This document shows, one piece after another, positions 7,647 through 14,380 of a stretch of 64,000 nt of DNA. Each line of letters starts with the position of its first letter. Within the stretch, counting starts at the first letter, position 1. The notes under the pieces are model-generated. The model did no database searches. It was not told where the DNA came from and saw only the letters and a program-made list of their open reading frames with translations. The stretch is taken from assembly GCA_016787725.1 (NCBI GenBank), contig JAEUTZ010000015.1, positions 1 to 64,000 on the forward strand. The letters are read 5' to 3'. The translations under genes and the position numbers were made by a program. This stretch comes from Cyclobacteriaceae bacterium (lineage in GTDB: Bacteria > Bacteroidota > Bacteroidia > Cytophagales > Cyclobacteriaceae).

Positions 7647-9842
7647 CTACGCGAATGACTCGCTAAAGAAGTTTTGTGACAACATAAGTTGTTGTGGTGA
7701 ACCCATGGCTGACACAGTTCCATTCTCCAAAATATAAATGGTATCACACTCCTGAGCCATCAAAATCCGATGCGTTACCAGAATAGTTACTCGTCTCTCC
7801 TTATGTTTCATGATGAGGTTCATTACAAATTTTTCTGTTTTCCGATCCATGGCTGCAGTTGCTTCATCTAGAAGCAAAAGTTTGGGGTTACGAAACAACG
7901 CTCTTGCCAGAACCACTAATTGTTTCTGACCCCCAGAAAGATTAACACCCTCCTCCCCCACTAGGGTAAAATAACTTTGGGGCAACTCTGCAAAGAATTT
8001 ACCAAAGCCGGTTTCATCACAAAACTTTATGGCCCGCTCAAGTTCTTCCTGTTGATCGCTCAACACAATATTGTACAGTAATGTGCCATTAAATATTTTG
8101 GGCTCTTGTGGCACGGAAGCAATTTTTGAACGCCACCCCAATGTATCAATCTCGGTTAATGGAACTCCATCAATAAGAATGGATCCACTTTCGGGAGAAT
8201 AAAATTTTTGAAGTAGTTGCAGGAGTGTGCTTTTGCCATGCCCGCTCTCTCCCAATAGAGCAACCATTTTCCCGGCTTGTGCAAGCAGGTTTATGTCCTT
8301 TAATACTTGCTTACGACCCGGAAAACGAAACGATAGCTCTTTTACGACCAACTCCTTAATAATATAATCAGGTTGCACATGTTGCGCGGTCTCGGTTTCC
8401 TTTTTTATGGAGGTAAACTCAAACATTCTGTCAAACGCCACCAAAGCTTCTTGCACTTGTATATTGGAAACCATTAACCGGTTTACAGAAGGGATTATTC
8501 CACCAGCTATGCCCAATAAAGCAACCATTTCACCCAGCAATAATTGTTCCGAGATCACCAGCCATGCCGCTAACCCAAATACACCCATGGTAAACAACAC
8601 TCCGATGGTTTCAGAAAGCATCGAAAACCGAATTTGCACTTTGCCCAAATCAGCGATCTTCTGCTGAAACAACCCATAGACTGTCGAATTCAATTTTTCG
8701 AAAAAACTAAGTTTGTTCGATAGCTTAATATCGGCAACACCTTGCATAGTATCGATAAAATTACTCTCGGCTAAGGCATACCCGCTCATAACTTCTTTTT
8801 GAGCACGAACGATCGGTGAATTAAACCGATACCACAACACCGCATACACGGGCAAACAGCATATCATCAATACACCAATCCAACTGGAATAAACAAACAC
8901 AAAGCCGAGTGAAACCAAGACCACCAGCAGGTCGATGCTCACACTGCCAAACAAAACGGCTAGCACAGTTTGAATTCTGCGCGTATCGTTCATGCGGGCT
9001 ATTAGATCGCCCGTTTTGCGTGTATCAAAAAACGATTTAGGCAATGCCAGTAAGTTGTTGTAAAAACTCTGAATGATGCGGTTATTAAAATCCATGCCTT
9101 GCCGGATCATAAACAACCCGCGTAAAAAACCAAGACCACTCCGGGCCAGCAAGAGAATGGTTACGAGAACAAGGCTTAAAACAAGTTTTTGGTAATTATG
9201 GGCAGGCAGAATATCATCGATCAGTTTTTGAGAAAAAATAGCTGATGAAATACCCAGCCCCGCAATGAGAATACCCAGCACCAATGAGATCAGCAGGAGA
9301 TTGATATCTTCCTTGATCAGGCTAATGATCCATTGCCTCTTTTTTACTTTTTGTTCTGTGGCCTTCTCAAATGCAGGCGTGGGAACCAGTTTGAGTAAGG
9401 CTTTACTTTTCCAGATCTGATCCAGTTGAGCAGGGGTGCAGGTGATTAGGCCACGGGCGGGGTCATGGAGCCTCACCTCCGGCCCCTCTACACCGTCTTG
9501 CGGGACAGGCTCGGAGAGGGGGGCGGATTGCGGATAAAAGACCACATAATGCTGTAAGCGGTTATCGATCACTACATGCAAAATAGCGGGCTCGGTTAGT
9601 TCAGAAAGATTGGCCACTGACTCAGCTTCTAAACCCTCGGCATCAAAGCCGAGTTGTTGTGCAGCTTGCATTAAACCAAGCAAGGTAGTGCCTTGCCGCG
9701 AAGTGCCACTGAGTTTGCGAAGGTGTTCTAAACTTTGATTACCACCGTGAAATTTTATGATCGATAAAAGACAGGCCACGCCACAGTCGGATTGGTCATG
9801 TTGCCGTACGATCGATCTCTCTGTGTTTTTACCGGTATGCAT
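7647..9842 (-). CDS. C39-peptidase-containing ABC transporter (peptide maturation and export)
   Basis: A 731-residue PCAT-type exporter. Residues 8-150 are a C39 cysteine peptidase: Q14/C20 in RQHDQSDCGVACL, His98 in QHYVVFY and Asp127 in LHDPARG. This family cuts leader peptides after Gly-Gly and exports the core. The His-Asp spacing is 29, about 13 longer than the usual 16, because of a Pro-rich insertion (residues 104-123). Residues 170-455 are the transmembrane domain. The nucleotide-binding domain has Walker A GESGHGKST (531-539), signature LSGGQ (635-639), Walker B with E660, and H691. It closes the cluster that begins with the GG-leader peptide at 13412-13579. Confidence 0.93.
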   Translation of the reverse strand: MHTGKNTERSIVRQHDQSDCGVACLLSIIKFHGGNQSLEHLRKLSGTSRQGTTLLGLMQAAQQLGFDAEGLEAESVANLSELTEPAILHVVIDNRLQHYVVFYPQSAPLSEPVPQDGVEGPEVRLHDPARGLITCTPAQLDQIWKSKALLKLVPTPAFEKATEQKVKKRQWIISLIKEDINLLLISLVLGILIAGLGISSAIFSQKLIDDILPAHNYQKLVLSLVLVTILLLARSGLGFLRGLFMIRQGMDFNNRIIQSFYNNLLALPKSFFDTRKTGDLIARMNDTRRIQTVLAVLFGSVSIDLLVVLVSLGFVFVYSSWIGVLMICCLPVYAVLWYRFNSPIVRAQKEVMSGYALAESNFIDTMQGVADIKLSNKLSFFEKLNSTVYGLFQQKIADLGKVQIRFSMLSETIGVLFTMGVFGLAAWLVISEQLLLGEMVALLGIAGGIIPSVNRLMVSNIQVQEALVAFDRMFEFTSIKKETETAQHVQPDYIIKELVVKELSFRFPGRKQVLKDINLLAQAGKMVALLGESGHGKSTLLQLLQKFYSPESGSILIDGVPLTEIDTLGWRSKIASVPQEPKIFNGTLLYNIVLSDQQEELERAIKFCDETGFGKFFAELPQSYFTLVGEEGVNLSGGQKQLVVLARALFRNPKLLLLDEATAAMDRKTEKFVMNLIMKHKERRVTILVTHRILMAQECDTIYILENGTVSAMGSPQQLMLSQNFFSESFA
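9471..9524. repeat. GC-rich imperfect palindrome inserted in frame in the C39 domain
   Basis: Inside the exporter gene, CCCCTCT (9483-9489) and AGAGGGG (9515-9521) are inverted around GTCTTGCGGGAC. The stretch stands out as G/C-rich from its surroundings, and the encoded residues PQSAPLSEPVPQDGVEGPEV sit between catalytic His98 and Asp127, where family members have a shorter loop. It resembles dispersed GC-rich palindromic elements found in intergenic DNA; that origin is inference. Confidence 0.45.
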
Positions 9843-9900
9843 AATGAAGGATGGCCTTTCTTGTAGTTCTGAAATATCATACAGATCACACTATTGATAC

Positions 9901-10407
9901 TTATGGAACAATTTGTTCTATAGTAGCGCCACCCTTAAATCCCTTTAAGAAATATCCCGATTTGTCATATAAAATGACTGTTGGGTAAGGGATTGCAAAA
10001 TGCTTTAAGGTGGATGCGTTTAGAATTCCAATCTTTAATGACGAGAAGCCAGATAAATCAAATTTATTAGCGTAATCAATAATAACTGAAGGGTCTGCTG
10101 TTGATGCAAAAACTAAATGACATCTATTAAAAAGCTGCTTGTTTAATGAAATACTTGCAATCTGCTTAAAACAGGCTTCACACTCAGGATCAAATAGTAC
10201 CAATATTGTGTTATTGTACTTTGAATTCTTTAGTATAGAATAATCCTCAATAATTGTAATGTAATCTATTGGGATCTTCCCGTCAAACAAATTCTTTCCA
10301 AATTCCGAAACAGATTCTCTAGCATCTCTAATTTTATATGAGATCAAGCTTATTCCAATCAAAGCTGTAGTTAACAAAAAAATTATCAACAATTTCCTTG
10401 TAGCCAT
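9901..10407 (-). CDS. membrane-anchored thioredoxin-like protein (CEAC motif)
   Basis: A 168-residue protein with an N-terminal membrane anchor (residues 5-24) and a thioredoxin-like fold outside the membrane. Strand-CxxC is LVLFDPECEACFKQ (Cys76, Cys79), and the cis-proline region is IPYPTVILYD (Pro142). It resembles TlpA/ResA-type periplasmic thiol-disulfide proteins, though the CEAC dipeptide is not the classic CPxC. It lies 1 base after the membrane protein gene and 58 bases before the C39 exporter. In this context it could form, shuffle or reduce the cysteines of the six-Cys peptide (inference). Local sequence is visibly A/T-rich. Confidence 0.75.
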   Translation of the reverse strand: MATRKLLIIFLLTTALIGISLISYKIRDARESVSEFGKNLFDGKIPIDYITIIEDYSILKNSKYNNTILVLFDPECEACFKQIASISLNKQLFNRCHLVFASTADPSVIIDYANKFDLSGFSSLKIGILNASTLKHFAIPYPTVILYDKSGYFLKGFKGGATIEQIVP

Positions 10408-10408
10408 A

Positions 10409-11074
10409 TCAGTTTACATTAAATAACATCATTTTGATATAAATTCGTGCAACAACCCAAAATACCAATCCGACAAAGTAGCTTGAGAGAACAAGTCTCA
10501 AAGAGTCATCAAAGTCCCATGTCAAAACTTTTGATAATCCAAATCCCAACAATACCCAATAACTTATCTCAAAAAATGTAAAAACTTGTAATAGCGATGA
10601 TAACCAGAATGGGTCGCCTGAAGACAATAAAAATATTAAAGATCCAAAGGAATAATTATTGAATTCCTCAATCGCGACATCTTCAGCAATCACAAAATAA
10701 ACAAATTTTACGAGGGCCGGAATGACGAAGATTAAGTAGGACCATAATGTGACTCTCACCAATTTATCAAAGGATACGCTTTCATTATAGTACAAACAAC
10801 CCAAGTACAAGCATATGGATGTTCCTAAAACATTTAAAAGATGACTTACAGGTTCCCATATAGCTTTTAGAACATTGAATTTTAGAACTCTTTGGGTAAC
10901 ATCATGAATTCTATTTGGCTCAATTTTCTCCTCAAAATAACGGTAGTAAGTTTCTTCTGTCAAAATAAATTCGTTGCTAGCAAAGCTTATCACTACATAA
11001 ATAAATATGATAATAACAATACCCTGAACAAGTCCTTTTTTAGAATTTATTCTATCAATGAAGTATTTTGTCAC
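10409..11074 (-). CDS. polytopic membrane protein of unknown function (Yip1-like)
   Basis: A 221-residue protein with about five to six hydrophobic segments (near 15-31, 80-97, 108-129, 142-185 containing two, and 194-213). Spacing and length resemble Yip1-domain proteins, but I cannot confirm that from motifs. The GTG start overlaps the TGA of the upstream permease by GTGA, so it is translationally coupled. It sits between the ABC permeases and the thioredoxin-like gene and is likely a dedicated component of the peptide system, perhaps immunity or transport (inference). Confidence 0.6.
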   Translation of the reverse strand: MTKYFIDRINSKKGLVQGIVIIIFIYVVISFASNEFILTEETYYRYFEEKIEPNRIHDVTQRVLKFNVLKAIWEPVSHLLNVLGTSICLYLGCLYYNESVSFDKLVRVTLWSYLIFVIPALVKFVYFVIAEDVAIEEFNNYSFGSLIFLLSSGDPFWLSSLLQVFTFFEISYWVLLGFGLSKVLTWDFDDSLRLVLSSYFVGLVFWVVARIYIKMMLFNVN

Positions 11075-11871
11075 TTAAAAAAATTTGAATACTTGTAAAT
11101 TTTGTTTTTGAAAGCCGTGATCAATAGTGCAGTTAATAGTAAAAATATGATACTCATCACTTCATACCTCCCTATCAAGGAATCCGAAAGTCTCATTCCA
11201 TTTTCAATTTTTTTTCCTAGCCAGAAATTACTCATTGCCCAACCATAGGGCAAATAACTCATAAAGTCATATAAGCAAATAATGGGTGTAAAAACACTCA
11301 GCAACAATAATAACGCTCTATTCCTAAGATAGAAATGAATAAGTAAATGGAAGCACGTTGCGGCTGTTGCAATTAAATAGAATTTAGATAAGAAAACTCC
11401 AAGAACCAATAATGATTTACCAAATTCTATGAATTGGGTGTTCGGCAACATATAGGATAAAATTGCTCCTTCAAGCAATGTTTGTAAAAATAAAATGGTC
11501 ACTAAACCAAGATTTAAGAGCAAAGCTGCTGATAACTTAGCAAAGACATAAAACTCAGGTGGGACAGGCAAGGAAAGTAGGAATTTCCACATATTGTTGT
11601 CCCTTTCATTACTCAATATGAAGAAAAGAACAAGATTTGTAATTATTATTCCTAATGAACTAATAAATGCATATTGTCCTAAGTAAAACGAAGCAAATAG
11701 GCTGTCATAGCTCCCACTTTTACTAAGTTGAAACAATAGTTGACTATTGCTTACAATAAGCAGCATAGGTACCGTCTGTAGTAGTACACAAGAAATTAGT
11801 AAATATTGCACATACTTCTGTTTGACCGCTTTTCTCAAGTCGTTTCCTATAATTAGAATAAATTGATCCAT
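11071..11871 (-). CDS. ABC-2 type transporter permease (second subunit)
   Basis: A 266-residue integral membrane protein with six hydrophobic segments and the amphipathic N-terminal start IIGNDLRKAVKQKYVQYLL typical of ABC-2 permeases. The segment FFILSNERDNNMWKFLLSLPV after TM2 matches the cytoplasmic coupling region seen in antibiotic and lantibiotic immunity permeases. It starts 5 bases after the first permease and ends in a 4-base overlap with the next gene. With the neighbouring ATPase and first permease it should form a heteromeric exporter. Specific substrate is not readable from sequence. Confidence 0.8.
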   Translation of the reverse strand: MDQFILIIGNDLRKAVKQKYVQYLLISCVLLQTVPMLLIVSNSQLLFQLSKSGSYDSLFASFYLGQYAFISSLGIIITNLVLFFILSNERDNNMWKFLLSLPVPPEFYVFAKLSAALLLNLGLVTILFLQTLLEGAILSYMLPNTQFIEFGKSLLVLGVFLSKFYLIATAATCFHLLIHFYLRNRALLLLLSVFTPIICLYDFMSYLPYGWAMSNFWLGKKIENGMRLSDSLIGRYEVMSIIFLLLTALLITAFKNKIYKYSNFFK

Positions 11872-11876
11872 ACGAC

Positions 11877-12647
11877 TTAAAGGCTTGAGATTAATCGCTT
11901 GTTAAAAAGCTTGAGCGCAGACAGTAGAATCAATATAAATACACCGGTTTTAATATAGACGCCCAAGTTTATAGATGCCCCTGATTGTATTGTCCAAAAC
12001 AGGCGAATGGCTTCTTTATGAAAAAAAAAGGGATTTAAAGAAAAGTTAAAATATCCTATCAACACTGAGCAAGTGATTATTATTCCAGGATTATCAAAAA
12101 TCATTGTTATAATAAACAAAATAATAAATGCGGGTAGCGATGCTAGATATACACTTCCCATGATGAGCAGGAGTGTTTCAGTATCCAGCCCCGAATAGCT
12201 TTCAAAAAACCAGTCCTGTTTAAAGTTTTTTAGGTGATTAATTACACCAATCAACGCTAGTATCACTAAAGCCTTGGATATGGCAATGTGAATCATCCCA
12301 GTAAGCAATTTTGACCACACTACATTTATGGTTCTTAGAGGTAATGACTTTAAATATTTCCATCCTTTTGCCTTTCTCTCTATTTCAAAAAACCAAATTA
12401 GAAAAACAGAATAGTAGGGAATAAGAAGGAATGTAAAAATTAATTGAAACCATTTGTAAAAATAGTTGTAAGGATTCAGATCACTGTTTGTACTTAGTAC
12501 TCTCTGCTCAAATTCAGTATACGGCATTGGGTAAATAAACAAGAAAACCGTTAGCACTGGCAGAGTTAATACAAAAAGTAATCCTATTGAAAGTGGGCTC
12601 TTCAGACATTTTACAAACTCATTTTTTATTGCTAGCATAATCATCAT
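11877..12647 (-). CDS. ABC-2 type transporter permease (first subunit)
   Basis: A 256-residue permease with six hydrophobic segments and a cytoplasmic coupling motif FEIERKAKGWKYLKSLPLRT after TM2, nearly the same as in its sister gene. This arrangement, one BcrA/LanF-like ATPase plus two different permeases, is the standard layout of LanFEG-type self-protection transporters. Its ATG overlaps the ATPase stop by ATGA (12644-12647). Several ATG codons (at 12647, 12644, 12638) are possible starts; the first fits the coupling. Confidence 0.8.
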   Translation of the reverse strand: MMIMLAIKNEFVKCLKSPLSIGLLFVLTLPVLTVFLFIYPMPYTEFEQRVLSTNSDLNPYNYFYKWFQLIFTFLLIPYYSVFLIWFFEIERKAKGWKYLKSLPLRTINVVWSKLLTGMIHIAISKALVILALIGVINHLKNFKQDWFFESYSGLDTETLLLIMGSVYLASLPAFIILFIITMIFDNPGIIITCSVLIGYFNFSLNPFFFHKEAIRLFWTIQSGASINLGVYIKTGVFILILLSALKLFNKRLISSL

Positions 12648-13351
12648 TGATAATGCGCTTTGGTAAGTTTGAAATATATACTATTCAGGTCGTCACTATC
12701 CATCCTGTTTATCTCAATAGCTTGTGTGGAAACTCCTCGATGAAGCACAACAACATGTGTTGCTACTTTTTCTAATTCAGTAAGATGATGACTTGAGATT
12801 AGGAATGTTGCTCCCTTTTCCTTGTTAAATCTTATTATTAAGTTCTTTAGATCGTTGAGACCATCAGGATCTAAGCCATTTGTTGGTTCATCTAATATTA
12901 CCAATTCTGGTTTACCGATCATAGCCAGCGCAAGGCCTAATCTTTGTTTCATGCCAAGCGATAGGGATTTCACTTTCTGCTTCTTCTTCTCATCTAAACC
13001 TACACTACTCAATAACTCCTCACTGTAACCTTTTTCTACTCGATAGATACGCCTAGCCAGTTCAAGGTTTTCCAAAGGAGTTAAGTGTTCGTATAATGAA
13101 GCTTGTTCAATTAAGGACCCGATCTTTTTAAGATGTTCTATTCTGTTGAATTCATTCAATTGTTGACCGTCAATTGAAATTGAGCCAGATAATGGTTCTA
13201 ATACCCCTAAAATAAGTTTTATTAAGGTTGATTTACCTGCACCATTCTGACCAAGCAATCCACAGATTGCATTTTTTGGAACTTCAAATGTTACATTTTC
13301 TAAAATTGTACTTTCTTTTACCTTATAGGTGATTGATTTAACTCCTAACAT
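12644..13351 (-). CDS. ABC transporter ATP-binding protein (BcrA/LanF-like)
   Basis: A 235-residue ATPase with Walker A GQNGAGKST, Q-loop SLIEQASLYEHLT, signature LSLGMKQRLGLA, Walker B LVILDEPTNGLD and the H-loop ISSHH. The LSLGM signature and short length are typical of ABC-2 drug and bacteriocin immunity ATPases. A TTG at 13363 is also open, but the ATG at 13351 is the better start. It is the first transport gene after the peptide gene, from which it is separated by 60 bases containing a strong hairpin. Confidence 0.9.
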   Translation of the reverse strand: MLGVKSITYKVKESTILENVTFEVPKNAICGLLGQNGAGKSTLIKLILGVLEPLSGSISIDGQQLNEFNRIEHLKKIGSLIEQASLYEHLTPLENLELARRIYRVEKGYSEELLSSVGLDEKKKQKVKSLSLGMKQRLGLALAMIGKPELVILDEPTNGLDPDGLNDLKNLIIRFNKEKGATFLISSHHLTELEKVATHVVVLHRGVSTQAIEINRMDSDDLNSIYFKLTKAHYQ

Positions 13352-13376
13352 AATATCAATCAATTTAGCACAAAAG

Positions 13377-13408
13377 AAAATAAGCTGGTTAAATAACCAG
13401 CTTATTTT
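13377..13408 (-). terminator. strong hairpin between the peptide gene and the ABC genes
   Basis: Fifteen-base complementary arms (13377-13391 and 13394-13408) lie 3 bases after the peptide stop codon. On the minus strand the right-hand arm ends in a T-rich stretch, so it can act as an intrinsic terminator. Because the ATPase gene starts only 26 bases further on with no obvious promoter of its own, partial read-through is likely, giving far more peptide mRNA than transporter mRNA. That behaviour is inference. Confidence 0.7.
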
Positions 13409-13411
13409 TCA

Positions 13412-13579
13412 TTACCATGGTTCAATATAAAGTAATGTGCCATCACAACTAAAACAAACCGCCCAATCTCCAAAACCTGTTACTCCACCTAAATCCCAAT
13501 GCTCACAGCAAATACCTGCTCCTTGGCAGGTACAACCTCCAGCAAGCTGTTCCGATTTTTCCATTGTAAGTTTTTTCAT
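13412..13579 (-). CDS. double-glycine leader peptide precursor, six-cysteine core
   Basis: A 55-codon gene. The N-terminal 15 residues, MKKLTMEKSEQLAGG, match a C39-type leader: hydrophobic residues at L4, M6(or S9)/L12 spacing and a terminal Gly14-Gly15. The 40-residue core starts at Cys16 and has six cysteines (16, 18, 24, 25, 42, 45), three tryptophans (28, 39, 55) and many glycines, with net negative charge. A C39 exporter, CxxC protein and ABC trio follow on the same strand. By analogy with Bacteroidota GG-leader peptides such as bacteroidetocins it is probably a bacteriocin-like or signalling peptide, but I see no sequence-level match that fixes activity. The competing antisense frame (13499-13726) lacks any such features. 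Confidence 0.75.
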   Translation of the reverse strand: MKKLTMEKSEQLAGGCTCQGAGICCEHWDLGGVTGFGDWAVCFSCDGTLLYIEPW

Positions 13580-13630
13580 AACATAACTTTAGATTTAATT
13601 TCACCGGTTAAACCCTGCTCCGGCTGCAGT

Positions 13631-13644
13631 TGTTTTGCAAAACA
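13631..13644. promoter_or_regulatory. 14-bp perfect palindrome upstream of the peptide gene
   Basis: TGTTTTGCAAAACA is perfectly self-complementary and lies 52 bases upstream of the peptide ATG, in the divergent region shared with the NarL-type regulator. It overlaps the place where a peptide promoter would be expected (on the minus strand a TATGTTTTG is close to, but one base longer than, the TAnnTTTG box). It could be the operator for the adjacent regulator; this is inference. Confidence 0.4.
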
Positions 13645-13683
13645 TAATGAACTAAAAACTTATTATCGTGTAAATCAACCCCA

Positions 13684-13731
13684 CCCCCATAAATGGGGGG
13701 TTGTTGGCCCCCGGATTTCCGGGTAACTTTA
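13684..13731 (+). promoter_or_regulatory. response-regulator promoter with two embedded palindromes
   Basis: On the plus strand TAACTTTA (13724-13731, one base off TAnnTTTG) has TTG at 13701-13703, a 20-base spacer, and lies 17 bases before the regulator ATG. Two perfect inverted repeats surround the -33 box: CCCCCAT/ATGGGGG (13684-13690, 13693-13699) and CCCGGA/TCCGGG (13710-13715, 13718-13723). The G run and C run (13696-13700, 13708-13712) could also pair with each other. Autoregulation is plausible. Confidence 0.4.
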
Positions 13732-13747
13732 GTTCACAAATACCTGC

Positions 13748-14380
13748 ATGGAGCCTGGCGTTTTGGTGGTGGATGATCACGTAATGACCTGTGATGGTAT
13801 CGCTGCGTTGGTTGAAAAGCAATGCCCGGTCAAAAGCTACACAGCCTATGGAGCTGAACGCGCATTGGAAATTCTGAAGCAAACCCGGATTCAGGTAGCC
13901 ATGATTGATGCCCGCATGCCGGGCATCAGTGGAGTTGAATTGATGCACCGTCTGAAGAAAGAATCGCCTTCACTAAAATTGATCGGCATGACCAGCTTTG
14001 ATGAGGACGAAACCATTCTGGACTTACTTCGCACCGGCATACCCGGAATAATTCTTAAGCGCAATACCACAGGAGCTGAAATCAAAACCTGCCTGGAGGC
14101 CGTGCTGGCGGGTAAATCCTATTACACCGCAGAAATCTGGAACCGGTTTAACCAGGGTGGATACGACCTATTAAAAGAAAAGATTCGGTTCTCCAAACGG
14201 GAGTTTGATTTGTTACTCCTGCTCGCTCAGGGATACTCCACCAAACAGGCCGCAGAAGTCCTCAAGCTCAGCGAAAATACTGTTGAAGATTATCGAAAGC
14301 AAATGCTAAAAAAGTCAAACACAAAAAATACAACCGAGCTAGTGGCCTTCGTGCTCAGTAATGGATTGCTGCTCCGGTAA
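13748..14380 (+). CDS. NarL/FixJ family response regulator
   Basis: A 210-residue regulator with an N-terminal receiver domain (phospho-acceptor Asp54 in AMIDARMPG, acidic pair D9/D10, Lys near residue 100) and a C-terminal LuxR-type helix-turn-helix around residues 150-205 (LLAQGYSTKQAAEVLKLSEN). It is divergent from the GG-leader peptide and its 3' end overlaps the opposing histidine kinase gene by 42 bases. The pair probably forms one phosphorelay; the target genes are not shown by sequence, but the adjacent peptide cluster is the obvious candidate. Confidence 0.9.
   Translation: MEPGVLVVDDHVMTCDGIAALVEKQCPVKSYTAYGAERALEILKQTRIQVAMIDARMPGISGVELMHRLKKESPSLKLIGMTSFDEDETILDLLRTGIPGIILKRNTTGAEIKTCLEAVLAGKSYYTAEIWNRFNQGGYDLLKEKIRFSKREFDLLLLLAQGYSTKQAAEVLKLSENTVEDYRKQMLKKSNTKNTTELVAFVLSNGLLLR

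Noticed and set aside
13499-13726. 75-residue plus-strand frame over the peptide gene
   Set aside because: It is antisense to the GG-leader gene, has no motif or promoter, and runs through the palindromes.
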